From NCBI GenBank assembly GCA_963921825.1, contig OY997589.1, positions 46,138,638-46,202,637 of the forward strand: DNA of 64,000 nucleotides, written 5' to 3'. Both the position numbers and the translations under genes were made by a program. The notes below the pieces were generated by a model. It had not been told where the DNA came from and did no database searches. It saw only the letters and a list, made by a program, of their open reading frames with translations. Source of the stretch: Erodium maritimum. Its lineage: Eukaryota; Streptophyta; Magnoliopsida; Geraniales; Geraniaceae. Below are positions 23,701 through 37,850 of the stretch, piece by piece (position 1 is the stretch's first letter; every line of letters begins with the position of its first letter).

Positions 23701-26700
23701 CAAAAAGAACATTTTGTTACTCCTGGTTTCTTACATATTACAATATGTCTAGATGAAAGACTATATTGTTTCAATCACAAACGGTCTCGGATTTGGGTTC
23801 TTAAGGTTTGTCGGAGTACTTTAATAGGCATATCTATGTGCATAAACAACTAGAATCCCATATAAGTCTTTTGATGGACAAAAAGAACAATTTGTTACTC
23901 TTGTTTATTTCTTACATACTATAGTATGTCTAGATGAGAGAAAAACTTGTTTGGAGACCAAACAGTCTCGGATTGGGTTCCCACAGTAGTTGGGGTACTT
24001 TAATAGGAATATCTATTTGTATACACAACTAGAATTCCATATGAGTCCTTTAATGGAAAAAAAGAACAATTTGTTACTCCTATTGACTTCTTAAATATTA
24101 TAGTGTATGTCAAGATGAGAGGCTATTTTGTTTGAAGCCCAAATGGTCTCGAAGTGAGTTTTTCCACGGTTGGGGGGGGGGGGGGGGGAGGGGGTACTTT
24201 AATAAGCATATCAATGCCTATACACAACTAGAGGCCCATAGGAGTCCCTTGAGGAACAAAAAGAACATTTTGTTACTCCTGGTTTCTTACATATTACAAT
24301 ATGTCTAGATGAAAGACTATATTGTTTCAATCACAAACGGTCTCGGATTTGGGTTCCCAAGGTTTGTGGGAGTACTTTAATACGCATATCTATGTGTATA
24401 AACAAATAGAGGCCCATATGAGTCCTTTAATGGACAAAAAGAACAATTTGTTACTCTTGTTTATTTCTTACATACTATAGTATGTCTAGATGAGAGAAAA
24501 ACTTGTTTGGAGACCAAACAGTCTCGGATTGGGTTCCCACAGTAGTTGGGGTACTTTAATAAGAATATCTATTTGTATACACAACTATAAGCCCATATGA
24601 GTTCTTTAATGGACAAAAAGAACAATTTGTTACTTCTATTGACTTCTTAAATATTATAGTGTATGTCTAGATGAGAGGCTATTTTGTTTGAGGCCTAAAT
24701 GGTCTGGAATTGAGTTTTTCCACGGTTGGTGGGGTACTTTAATAGGCATATCAATGCCCATACACAACTAGAGGCCCATAGGAGAGTTCCTTGAGGAACA
24801 AAAAGAACATTTTGTTACTCCTAGTTTCTTACATATTACAATATGTCTAGATGAAAGACTATATTGTTTCAATCACAAACGTTCTCGGATTTGGTTTCGT
24901 AAGGTTTGTGGTAGTACTTTAATAGGCATATCTATGTGTATAAACAACTAGAGGCCAATATGAGTCCTTTGATGGACAAAAAGAACGATTTGTTACTCCT
25001 CTTTATTTCTTACATACTATAGTATGTCTAGATGAGAGAAAAACTTGTTTGGAGACCAAACAGTCTCGTATTGGGTTTCCACAGTAGTTGGGGTACTTTA
25101 ATAGGAATATCTATTTGTATACACAACTAGAAGCCCATATGAGTCCTTTAATGGACAAAAAGAACAATTTGTTACTCCTATTGACTTCTTAAATATTATA
25201 GTGTATGTCTAGACGAGAGGCTATTTTGTTTTAACCCCAAATGGTCTCGAATTGAGTTTTTCCACGATTGGTGGGGTACTTGAATAGGCATATCAATGCC
25301 TATACACAACTAGAGGACCATAGGAGTCCCTTGTGGAACAAAAAGAACATTTTCTTACTCCTGGTTTCTTACATATTACAATATGTCTAGATGAAAGACT
25401 ATATTGTTTCAATCACAAACGGTCTCGGATTTGGGTTCTTAAGGTTTGTCGGAGTACTTTAATAGGCATATCTATGTGCATAAACAACTAGAATCCCATA
25501 TGAGTCTTTTGATGGACAAAAAGAACAATTTGTTACTCTTGTTTATTTCTTACATACTATAGTATGTCTAGATGAGAGAAAAACTTGTTTGGAGACCGAA
25601 CAGTCTCGGATTGGGTTCCCACAGTAGTTGGGGTACTTTAATAGGAATATCTATTTTTATACACAACTAGAATTCCATATGAGTCCTTTAATGGAAAAAA
25701 AGAACAATTTGTTACTCCTATTGACTTCTTAAATATTATAGTGTATGTCAAGATGAGAGGCTATTTTGTTTGAAGCCCAAATGGTCTCGAAGTGAGTTTT
25801 TCCACGGTTGGGGGGGGGGGGGGAGGGGGTACTTTAATAAGCATATCAATGCCTATACACAACTAGAGGCCCATAGGAGTCCCTTGAGGAACAAAAAGAA
25901 CATTTTGTTACTCCTGGTTTCTTACATATTACAATATGTCTAGATGAAAGATAATGTTGTTTCAATCACAAACGTTCTCGGATTTGGGTTCGTAATGTTT
26001 GTGGTAGTACTTTAATAGGCATATCTATGTGTATAAACAAATAGAGGCCCATATGAGTCCTTTGATGGACAAAAAGAACAATTTGTTACTCCTGTTTATT
26101 TCTCACATACTATATAGTATGTCTAGATGAGAGAAAAACTTGTTTGGACACCAAACAGTCTCGGATTGGGTTCCTACAGTTGTTGGGGTACTTTAATAGG
26201 AATATCTATTTGTATACACAACTATAAGCCCATATGAGTCCTTTAACGGACAAAAAGAATAATTTGTTACTCCTATTGACTTCTTAAATATTATAGTGTA
26301 TGTCTAGATGAGAGGCTATTTTGTTTTAACCCCAAATGGTCTCGAGTTGAGTTTTTCCACGATTGGTAGGGTACTTTAATAGGCATATCAATGCCCATAC
26401 ACAACTAGAGGCCCATAGGAGAGTTCCTTGAGGAACAAAAAGAACATTTTGTTACTCCTGGTTTCTTACATATTACAATATGTCTAGATGAAAGACTATA
26501 TTGTTTCAATCACAAACGGTCTCAGATTTGGGCTCCCAAGGTTTGTGGGAGTGTTTTAATAGGCATATCTATGTGTGTAAACAACTAGAGGCTCATATGA
26601 GTCCTTTGATGGACAAAAAGAACAATTTGTTACTCCTATTTATTTCTTACATACTATAGTATGTCTAGATGAGAGAAAAACTTGTTTGGAGACCAAATAG

Positions 26701-28610
26701 TCTCGGATTGGGTTCCCACAGTAGTTGGGCTACTTTAATAGGAATATCTATTTGTATACACAACTATAAGCCCATATGAGTCCTTTAATGGACAAAAAGA
26801 ACAATTTGTTACTCCTATTGACTTCTTAAATATTATAGTGTATATCTAGATGAGAGGCTATTTTGTTTGAAGCACAAATGGTCTCGAGTTGAGTTTTTCC
26901 ACGATTGGTGGGGTACTTTAATAGGCATATCAATACCCATACACAACTAGAGGCCCATAGGAGAGTTCCTTGAGGAACAAAAAGAACATTTTGTTACTTC
27001 TGGTTTCTTACATATTACAATATGTCTAGATGAAAGATAATATTGTTTCAATCACAAACGTTCTCGGATTTGGGTTCGTAATGTTTGTGGTAGTACTTTA
27101 ATAGGCATATATATGTGTATAAACAAATAGAGGCCCATATGAGTCCTTTGATGGACAAAAAGAACAATTTGTTACTCCTGTTTATTTCTCACATACTATA
27201 TAGTATGTCTAGATGAGAGAAAAAACTTGTTTGGAGACCAAACAGTCTCGGATTGGGTTCCCACAGTTGTTGGGGTACTTTAATAGGAATATCTATTTGT
27301 ATACACAACTATAAGCCCATATGAGTCCTTTAACGGACAAAAAGAATAATTTGTTACTCCTATTGACTTCTTAAATATTATAGTGTATGTCTAGATGAGA
27401 GGCTATTTTGTTTGAAGCCCAAATGGTCTCGAATTTAGTTTTTGCACTGTTGGTGGGGTACTTTAATAGGCATATCAATGCCTATACAACACTAGAGGCC
27501 AATAGGAGTCCCTTGAGGAACAAAAAGAACATTTTGTTACTCCTGGTTTCTTACATATTACAATATATCTAGATGAAAGACTATATTGTTTCAATCATAA
27601 ACGGTCTCGGATTTGGATTCCCAAGGTTTCTGGGAGTACTTTAATAGGCATATCTATGTGTAAAAACAACTAGAGGCCCATATGAGTCCTTTGAGAGACA
27701 AAAAGAACAATTTGTTACTCCTATTTATTTCTTACAAACTATAGTATGTCTAAATGAGAGAAAAACTTGTTTGGAGACCAAATAGTCTCGGATTGGGTTT
27801 CCACAGTAGTTGGGGTACTTTAATAGGAATATCTATTTGTATACACAACTAGAAGCCCATATGAGTCCTTTAATGGACAAAAAGAACAATTTGTTACTCC
27901 TATTGACTTCTTAAATATTATAGTGTATGTCTAGACGAGAGGCTATTTTGTTTTAACCCCAAATAGTCTTGAATTGAGTTTTTCCACGATTGGTGGGGTA
28001 CTTTAATAGGCATATCAATGCCTATACACAACTAGAGACCCATAGGAGTCCCTTGAGGAACAAAAAGAACATTTTGTTACTCCTGGTTTCTTACATATTA
28101 CAATATGTCTAGATGAAAGACTATATTGGTTCAATCACAAACGGTCTCGGATTTGGGTTCCCAAGGTTTGTGGGAGTACTTTAATAGGCATATCTATGTG
28201 TATAAACAACTAGAGTCCCATATGATTCCTTTGATGGACAAAAAGAACAATTTGTTACTCCTCTTTATTTCTTACATACTATAGTATGTCTAGATGAGAG
28301 AAAAACTTGTTTGGAGACCAAACAGTCTCGGATTGGGTTACCACAGTAGTTGGGGTACTTTAATAGGAATATCTATTTGTATACACAATTATAAGCCCAT
28401 ATGAGCCCTTTAATGGACAAAAAGAACAATTTGTTACTTCAATTGACTTCTTAAATATTATAGTGTATGTGTAGATGAGAGGCTAGTTTGTTTTAAGCCC
28501 AAATGGTCTCGAATTGAGATTTCCACGATTGGTGGGGTACTTTAATAGGCATATCAATGCCTATACACAACTAGAGGCGCATAGGAGTCCCTTGAGGAAC
28601 AAAAAGAACA
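23701..28610. repeat. 4.9-kb segmental duplication, copy 1 (satellite)
   Basis: Satellite block of about nine A-B-C units that is repeated next to itself. The marker CTATATTG before an A monomer with GGGTTCTTAAGG lies at 23761 and recurs at 28660 (offset 4899). Poly-G tracts of 17 G (24172-24188) and 14 G (25810-25823) interrupt C monomers between CCACGGTT and AGGGGGTAC. Within the copy, an inner block starting at 23761 is repeated at 25399 (offset 1638, three HOR units), which explains the two poly-G tracts. The outer boundaries are uncertain by up to about 80 bp. Confidence 0.9.
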
Positions 28611-31600
28611 TTTTGTTACTCCTGGTTTCTTACATATTACAATATGTCTAGATGAAAGACTATATTGTTTCAATCACAAACGGTCTCGGATTTGGGTTCT
28701 TAAGGTTTGTCGGAGTACTTTAATAGGCATATCTATGTGCATAAACAACTAGAATCCCATATAAGTCTTTTGATGGACAAAAAGAACAATTTGTTACTCT
28801 TGTTTATTTCTTACATACTATAGTATGTCTAGATGAGAGAAAAACTTGTTTGGAGACCAAACAGTCTCGGATTGGGTTCCCACAGTAGTTGGGGTACTTT
28901 AATAGGAATATCTATTTGTATACACAACTAGAATTCCATATGAGTCCTTTAATGGAAAAAAAGAACAATTTGTTACTCCTATTGACTTCTTAAATATTAT
29001 AGTGTATGTCAAGATGAGAGGCTATTTTGTTTGAAGCCCAAATGGTCCCGAAGTGAGTTTTTCCACGGTTGGGGGGGGGGGGGGGGGGGGAGGGGGTACT
29101 TTAATAAGCATATCAATGCCTATACACAACTAGAGGCCCATAGGAGTCCCTTGAGGAACAAAAAGAACATTTTGTTACTCCTGGTTTCTTACATATTACA
29201 ATATGTCTAGATGAAAGACTATATTGTTTCAATCACAAACGGTCTCGGATTTGGGTTCCCAAGGTTTGTGGGAGTACTTTAATACGCATATCTATGTGTA
29301 TAAACAAATAGAGGCCCATATGAGTCCTTTAATGGACAAAAAGAACAATTTGTTACTCTTGTTTATTTCTTACATACTATAGTATGTCTAGATGAGAGAA
29401 AAACTTGTTTGGAGACCAAACAGTCTCGGATTGGGTTCCCACAGTAGTTGGGGTACTTTAATAAGAATATCTATTTGTATACACAACTATAAGCCCATAT
29501 GAGTTCTTTAATGGACAAAAAGAACAATTTGTTACTTCTATTGACTTCTTAAATATTATAGTGTATGTCTAGATGAGAGGCTATTTTGTTTGAGGCCTAA
29601 ATGGTCTGGAATTGAGTTTTTCCACGGTTGGTGGGGTACTTTAATAGGCATATCAATGCCCATACACAACTAGAGGCCCATAGGAGAGTTCCTTGAGGAA
29701 CAAAAAGAACATTTTGTTACTCCTAGTTTCTTACATATTACAATATGTCTAGATGAAAGACTATATTGTTTCAATCACAAACGTTCTCGGATTTGGTTTC
29801 GTAAGGTTTGTGGTAGTACTTTAATAGGCATATCTATGTGTATAAACAACTAGAGGCCAATATGAGTCCTTTGATGGACAAAAAGAACGATTTGTTACTC
29901 CTCTTTATTTCTTACATACTATAGTATGTCTAGATGAGAGAAAAACTTGTTTGGAGACCAAACAGTCTCGTATTGGGTTTCCACAGTAGTTGGGGTACTT
30001 TAATAGGAATATCTATTTGTATACACAACTAGAAGCCCATATGAGTCCTTTAATGGACAAAAAGAACAATTTGTTACTCCTATTGACTTCTTAAATATTA
30101 TAGTGTATGTCTAGACGAGAGGCTATTTTGTTTTAACCCCAAATGGTCTCGAATTGAGTTTTTCCACGATTGGTGGGGTACTTGAATAGGCATATCAATG
30201 CCTATACACAACTAGAGGACCATAGGAGTCCCTTGTGGAACAAAAAGAACATTTTCTTACTCCTGGTTTCTTACATATTACAATATGTCTAGATGAAAGA
30301 CTATATTGTTTCAATCACAAACGGTCTCGGATTTGGGTTCTTAAGGTTTGTCGGAGTACTTTAATAGGCATATCTATGTGCATAAACAACTAGAATCCCA
30401 TATGAGTCTTTTGATGGACAAAAAGAACAATTTGTTACTCTTGTTTATTTCTTACATACTATAGTATGTCTAGATGAGAGAAAAACTTGTTTGGAGACCG
30501 AACAGTCTCGGATTGGGTTCCCACAGTAGTTGGGGTACTTTAATAGGAATATCTATTTGTATACACAACTAGAATTCCATATGAGTCCTTTAATGGAAAA
30601 AAAGAACAATTTGTTACTCCTATTGACTTCTTAAATATTATAGTGTATGTCAAGATGAGAGGCTATTTTGTTTGAAGCCCAAATGGTCTCGAAGTGAGTT
30701 TTTCCACGGTTGGGGGGGGGGGGGGGGGGGGGGAGGGGGTACTTTAATAAGCATATCAATGCCTATACACAACTAGAGGCCCATAGGAGTCCCTTGAGGA
30801 ACAAAAAGAACATTTTGTTACTCCTGGTTTCTTACATATTACAATATGTCTAGATGAAAGATAATGTTGTTTCAATCACAAACGTTCTCGGATTTGGGTT
30901 CGTAATGTTTGTGGTAGTACTTTAATAGGCATATCTATGTGTATAAACAAATAGAGGCCCATATGAGTCCTTTGATGGACAAAAAGAACAATTTGTTACT
31001 CCTGTTTATTTCTCACATACTATATAGTATGTCTAGATGAGAGAAAAACTTGTTTGGACACCAAACAGTCTCGGATTGGGTTCCTACAGTTGTTGGGGTA
31101 CTTTAATAGGAATATCTATTTGTATACACAACTATAAGCCCATATGAGTCCTTTAACGGACAAAAAGAATAAATTGTTACTCCTATTGACTTCTTAAATA
31201 TTATAGTGTATGTCTAGATGAGAGGCTATTTTGTTTTAACCCCAAATGGTCTCGAGTTGAGTTTTTCCACGATTGGTAGGGTACTTTAATAGGCATATCA
31301 ATGCCCATACACAACTAGAGGCCCATAGGAGAGTTCCTTGAGGAACAAAAAGAACATTTTGTTACTCCTGGTTTCTTACATATTACAATATGTCTAGATG
31401 AAAGACTATATTGTTTCAATCACAAACGGTCTCAGATTTGGGCTCCCAAGGTTTGTGGGAGTGTTTTAATAGGCATATCTATGTGTGTAAACAACTAGAG
31501 GCTCATATGAGTCCTTTGATGGACAAAAAGAACAATTTTTTACTCCTATTTATTTCTTACATACTATAGTATGTCTAGATGAGAGAAAAACTTGTTTGGA

Positions 31601-33516
31601 GACCAAATAGTCTCGGATTGGGTTCCCACAGTAGTTGGGCTACTTTAATAGGAATATCTATTTGTATACACAACTATAAGCCCATATGAGTCCTTTAATG
31701 GACAAAAAGAACAATTTGTTACTCCTATTGACTTCTTAAATATTATAGTGTATATCTTGATGAGAGGCTATTTTGTTTGAAGCACAAATGGTCTCGAGTT
31801 GAGTTTTTCCACGATTGGTGGGGTACTTTAATAGGCATATCAATACCCATACACAACTAGAGGCCCATAGGAGAGTTCCTTGAGGAACAAAAAGAACATT
31901 TTGTTACTTCTGGTTTCTTACATATTACAATATGTCTAGATGAAAGATAATATTGTTTCAATCACAAACGTTCTCGGATTTGGGTTCGTAATGTTTGTGG
32001 TAGTACTTTAATAGGCATATATATGTGTATAAACAAATAGAGGCCCATATGAGTCCTTTGATGGACAAAAAGAACAATTTGTTACTCCTGTTTATTTCTC
32101 ACATACTATATAGTATGTCTAGATGAGAGAAAAAACTTGTTTGGAGACCAAACAGTCTCGGATTGGGTTCCCACAGTTGTTGGGGTACTTTAATAGGAAT
32201 ATCTATTTGTATACACAACTATAAGCCCATATGAGTCCTTTAACGGACAAAAAGAATAATTTGTTACTCCTATTGACTTCTTAAATATTATAGTGTATGT
32301 CTAGATGAGAGGCTATTTTGTTTGAAGCCCAAATGGTCTCGAATTTAGTTTTTGCACTGTTGGTGGGGTACTTTAATAGGCATATCAATGCCTATACAAC
32401 ACTAGAGGCCAATAGGAGTCCCTTGAGGAACAAAAAGAACATTTTGTTACTCCTGGTTTCTTACATATTACAATATGTCTAGATGAAAGACTATATTGTT
32501 TCAATCATAAACGGTCTCGGATTTGGATTCCCAAGGTTTCTGGGAGTACTTTAATAGGCATATCTATGTGTAAAAACAACTAGAGGCCCATATGAGTCCT
32601 TTGAGAGACAAAAAGAACAATTTGTTACTCCTATTTATTTCTTACAAACTATAGTATGTCTAAATGAGAGAAAAACTTGTTTGGAGACCAAATAGTCTCG
32701 GATTGGGTTTCCACAGTAGTTGGGGTACTTTAATAGGAATATCTATTTGTATACACAACTAGAAGCCCATATGAGTCCTTTAATGGACAAAAAGAACAAT
32801 TTGTTACTCCTATTGACTTCTTAAATATTATAGTGTATGTCTAGACGAGAGGCTATTTTGTTTTAACCCCAAATAGTCTTGAATTGAGTTTTTCCACGAT
32901 TGGTGGGGTACTTTAATAGGCATATCAATGCCTATACACAACTAGAGACCCATAGGAGTCCCTTGAGGAACAAAAAGAACATTTTGTTACTCCTGGTTTC
33001 TTACATATTACAATATGTCTAGATGAAAGACTATATTGGTTCAATCACAAACGGTCTCGGATTTGGGTTCCCAAGGTTTGTGGGAGTACTTTAATAGGCA
33101 TATCTATGTGTATAAACAACTAGAGTCCCATATGATTCCTTTGATGGACAAAAAGAACAATTTGTTACTCCTCTTTATTTCTTACATACTATAGTATGTC
33201 TAGATGAGAGAAAAACTTGTTTGGAGACCAAACAGTCTCGGATTGGGTTACCACAGTAGTTGGGGTACTTTAATAGGAATATCTATTTGTATACACAATT
33301 ATAAGCCCATATGAGCCCTTTAATGGACAAAAAGAATAATTTGTTACTTCAATTGACTTCTTAAATATTAGTGTATGTGTAGATGAGAGGCTAGTTTGTT
33401 TTAAGCCCAAATGGTCTCGAATTGAGATTTCCACGATTGGTGGGGTACTTTAATAGGCATATCAATGCCTATACACAACTAGAGGCGCATAGGAGTCCCT
33501 TGAGGAACAAAAAGAA
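28611..33516. repeat. 4.9-kb segmental duplication, copy 2 (satellite)
   Basis: Near-identical tandem copy of the preceding 4.9 kb. Poly-G tracts here are 20 G (29071-29090) and 22 G (30712-30733). The offset to copy 1 steps from 4899 to 4902 to 4910 as each tract is passed, which exactly accounts for the extra 3 and 8 G. I noticed only about eight scattered substitutions by eye (for example at about 25646/30565 and 26853/31757) plus a small deletion near 33370. The match ends at about 33516, where AAAAAGAACA is followed by ATTTGTTACTCCTC instead of the C-class TTTTGTTACTCCTGG. Confidence 0.9.
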
Positions 33517-36015
33517 CAATTTGTTACTCCTCTTTATTTCTTAAATACTATAGTATCTCTAGATGAGAGAAAAACTTGTTTGGAGTCCAAATTGTCTCGG
33601 ATTGGGTTCCCACAGTAGTTGGGGTACTTTAATATGATTATCTATTTGTATACACAACTAGAATCCCATATGAGTCCTTTAATGGACAAAAAGATTAATT
33701 TATTAGTCCTATTGACTTCTTAAATATTATAGTGCATCTCTAGATAAGAGGCTATTTTGTTTTAAGCACAAATGGTCCCGAATTGAGTTTTTCACAGTTG
33801 GTGAGGTACTTTAATAGGCATATCAATTCCTATACACAGCTAGAGGCCCATAGGAGTCCCTTGAGGAACAAAAAGAACATTTTGTTACTCCTAGTTTCTT
33901 ACATATTACAATATGTCTAGATGAAGGACTATATTGTTTCAATCACAAACAGTCTCGATTTGGGCTCCCAAGGTTTGTGGGAGTACTTTGATAGGCATAA
34001 CTATGTGTATAAAAAACTAGAGGCCCATATGAGTCCTTTGAGGGACAAAAAGAACAATTTGTTACTCCTATTTATTTCTTAAATACTATAGTATCTCTAG
34101 ATGAGAGAAAAACAAGTTTTGAGTCCAAATTGTCTCGGATTGGGTTCCCACAGTAGTTGGGGTACTTTAATAGGAATATCTATTCGTATACAAAACTAGA
34201 AGCCCATATGAGTCCTTCAATGGACAAAAAGATCAATTTGTTAGTCCTATTGACATTTTAAATATTATAGTGTAGGTCTAAATGAGAGGCTATTTTGTTT
34301 GAGGCCTAAATGGTCTCGAATTGAGTTTTTCCACGATTGAACAATTTGTTACTCCTATTTATTTCTTATATACTATAGTATGTCTAGATGAGAGAATAAC
34401 TTGTTTGGAGACCAAACAGTCTCGGATTGGGTTCCCACAGTAGTTGGGGTACTTTAATATGAATATCTATTTGTATACACACCTAGAAGCCCATATGAGT
34501 CCTTTAATGGACAAAAGGAACAATTTGTTACTCCTATTGACTTCTTAAATTTTATAGTGTATGTCTAGATGAGAGGCTATTTTGTTTGAAGCCCAAATGG
34601 TCTCGAATTTAGTTTTTCCACGGTTGGTGGGGTACTTTAATAGGCATATCAATGCCTATACACAACTAGAGGCCCATAGGATTCCCTTAAGGAACAATAA
34701 GAACATTATGTTACTCTTGGTTTCTTACATATTACAATATGTCTAGAAGAAAGACTATATTGTTTCAATCACAACCGGTCTCGGATTTGGGTTCCCAAGG
34801 TTTGTGGGAGTACTTTAATAGGCATATCTATGTGTATAAACAACTAGAGGCCCATATGAGTCCTTTGATGGACAAAAAGAACAATTTGTTACTCCTACTT
34901 ATTTCTTAAATACTATAGTATCTCTAGATGAGAGAAAAACTTGTTTGGAGTCCAAATTGTCTCGGATTGGGTTCCCACAGTAGTTGGGGTACTTTAATAG
35001 GAATATCTATTTGTATACACAACTAGAAGCCCATATGAGTCCTTTAATGGACAAAAAGATCAATTTGTTAGTCTTATTGACATTTTAAATATTATAGTGT
35101 AGGTCTAGATGAGAGGCTATTTTGTTTGAGGCCTAAATGGTCTCGAATTGAGTTTTTCCACGATTGAACAATTTGTTACACCTGTTTATTTCTTATATAC
35201 TATAGTATGTCTAGATGAGAGAATAACTTGTTTGAAGCCCAAATGGTCTCGAATTTAGTTTTTCCACGGTTGGTGGGGTACTTTAATAGGCATATCAATG
35301 CCTATACACAACTAGAGGCCCATAGGAGTCCCTTAAGGAACAAAAAGAACATTATGTTACTCTTGGTTTCTTACATATTACAATATGTCTAGAAGAAAGA
35401 CTATATTGTTTCAATCACAACCGGTCTCGGATTTGGGTTCCCAAGGTTTATGGGAGTACTTTAATAGGCATATTTATGTGTGTAAACAACTAGAGGCCCA
35501 TATGAGTCCTTTGATGGACAAAAAGAACAATTTGTTACTCCTCTTTATTTCTTAAATACTATAGTATCTCTAGATGAGAGAAAAACTTGTTTGGAGTCCG
35601 AATTGTCTCGAATTGGGTTCCCACAGTAGTTGGGGTACTTTAATAGGAATATCTATTTGTATAAACAACTAGAAGCCCAGATGAGTCCTTTAATGGACAA
35701 AAAGATCAATTTGTTAGTCCTATTGACTTCTTAAATATTATAGTGCATCTCTAGATGAGAGGCTATTTTGTTTTAAGCACAAATGGTCCCGAATTGAGTT
35801 TTTCACAGTTGGTGAGGTACTTTAATAGGCATATCACTGCCTATACCCAGCTAGAGGCCCATAGGAGTCCCTTGAGGAACAAAAAGAACATTTTGTTACT
35901 CCTGGTTTCTTTCATATTACAATATGTCTAGATGAAAGACTATATTGATTCAATCACAATTCTTAAATATTATAGTGTATGTCTAGATGAGAGGCTATTT
36001 TGTCTTAAGGCAAAT
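33517..36015. repeat. Satellite subarray S4
   Basis: A-B-C satellite with A monomers of the type TATAGTATCTCTAGATGAG. Two monomers share an identical deletion junction where a C monomer start, TTTTCCACGATTG, runs directly into the A-class interior AACAATTTGTTAC (about 34333-34350 and 35156-35175). The subarray is cut at about 36015 inside a C monomer after AAGGCAAAT, where the minus-strand retroelement begins. No gene is seen. Confidence 0.93.
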
Positions 36016-36582
36016 TGTCACGCCCCAAATCCGGTCTTTGACCGGATTCGAGACGCGACTAAAGATTTACAGTAAAACAAGAGAAATAAAGATAAATAAA
36101 GTTCCAAAAAAAATATAAACTTCCGAAAGTGAAGAGTCACAGCTCAATTAGTAAAATATAAAGTCCAACATAGACCAAAAAGATGTACGTCTCTAAACCT
36201 AGCTAAACCCTCAGTAGCTCCCAAGCTCCGAGAGTCCGGCTAGTACTGCTCCCGCGCAACACCTGAAACACCACAACGACAGGAGGGATGAACTTACGCC
36301 CAGTAGGAAAATTAAAAGGACTCCAAACACACCTTTTAACCTCACCGTAAAACGGTAATTAGGGTAAACTAGGAAGAAGATCCAACAAGTTGTCTCTAGG
36401 CAAAAACCCATACCAGCCCAACCACACAGTATAAATCCCCTTGTAATACACACAGACAAACCAGAGAGAAAGGCACACAGCAGAACAAACATAGATTCCA
36501 TAGGACGGCACACAGCAAATAACGGGGAAGGGTCCGGACGAAACGCACACAGATGTCGTAAATTGCGGAAGTCAACTCCATC

Positions 36583-36768
36583 GATTTGCACACAGCTGAT
36601 TATATCGCACTGGAACACACAGCGTCAGTCACGACATCTTCCTCCTCACACAGATGAAGGGCTCTACTCAACGTAAATATAAAACCGATTTGCACACAGC
36701 CGCTTATATCGCACTGGAACACACAGCGTCAGTCACGACATCTTCCTCCTCACACAGATGAAGGGCGC
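36583..36768 (-). repeat. 104-bp-spaced direct repeat inside the block 2 LTR
   Basis: GATTTGCACACAGC followed by TTATATCGCACTGGAACACA and the rest of an approximately 80-bp segment starts at 36583 and again at 36687, a spacing of 104 bp. The surrounding LTR is rich in CACACAG (GCTGTGTG on the element's own strand). Confidence 0.85.
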
Positions 36769-37320
36769 TACTCTCATATGTACCGAACTGGAACTCCATC
36801 GATCAATCCCATCCCGGATTATGAGTCATCTGAACACGCCATCCTTGGTCTCGATATGATTATCCATCCGGCTACGCCGTCTCTTAAACACACACAGGGT
36901 TTCGCACACAGCACACTCACTGATGGTCTCGGTATACCAGCCGAACCATCTTAGCATACACCCGGTCTATCACTCACCCGGTCATTTCACAAACAAGGGT
37001 TCACGTAGTCACACATGGCACACTTGCCCACACAAACACATCATGCAACATCGGTGATAATTCTATTTAGACATTTACACAACGGTTACAATATTATTTA
37101 GTTTCTCACACAGCGATTATGACGCTAATTAGACTCCCACACAGCGAATAAACATACAGCACGCAACTCTAGGACCTAGACATAGCCCGTCTATCAGCAC
37201 AACAATTCCCAGAAAGTACAAGCAAGTCAAACGAATATCAAAACATGTTCTTTCCCAGTATTATCAAGACTCGTCCAATTAGACTAATAATATAACAGTC
37301 TTACCTATGTGTCACTAAGA

Positions 37321-37398
37321 CGTTCCGGTTATTAACAACCCTAGTCATGCATACTAGTTCGTTCCGGTTATTAATAACCCTAGTCATGCATACTAGTT
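37321..37398 (-). repeat. Two tandem 39-bp units in the block 2 LTR
   Basis: CGTTCCGGTTATTAA followed by CAACCCTAGTCATGCATA is read at 37321 and again at 37360 with one C/T difference. Each unit is 39 bp, and both contain ATGCAT. Confidence 0.9.
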
Positions 37399-37639
37399 AT
37401 TCGTCCACAATTAAGGAGGGGTTCGATACTTTCCCTACCTCGAGATGGTGACAAGGCGGCGTCTTCTAGCTGCGGACGATCGGGCCAACACCGTCTTCCA
37501 AGGCGAAGTCCCCGAAATCCAAATCTGAGTTTAGCAATTTAAAAGTCCCAATCAGTCTTGATCCAAGGTTCTCGAACAAACCAACGTCTTTAAAGTAATC
37601 AAGTTTTAAGTCAAATAATTATTAAATTAATTAAAACTT

Positions 37640-37850
37640 TCTGCCGACCCGGATCCGGCCCAAACCCGGTCCAAACCCGGATCCGACCCGACCCGACCCG
37701 ACCTGTGTCCGACCCAGACCCGGATCCGAGTCAAGTCCAGACTCGAACCCAGAGTCAGTTTGGGCTGAGGCCCGAACCAGATCCGGGCCCGAGGCCCAAA
37801 CCCAGTTCAGGCCTGAGCCCAAGAGAACCCAGGCCCGAGCCTTGGTGCTC
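37640..37850 (-). repeat. Low-complexity GACCCG/CCCGGATC-rich stretch in the LTR
   Basis: Runs of GACCCGACCCGACCCG and related AACCCGG and GGCCCGA words form an approximately 200-bp CpG-rich stretch. The open frames here on both strands (37631-37852 minus, 37705-37893 plus) arise because this composition lacks stop codons; they are not proposed as genes. Confidence 0.7.

Noticed and set aside
36211-36618. 135-residue minus-strand frame with hydrophobic, Cys-rich stretches
   Set aside because: It lies wholly inside the block 2 LTR and covers LTR direct repeats; no start context, family motif or neighbouring coding sequence supports a gene.
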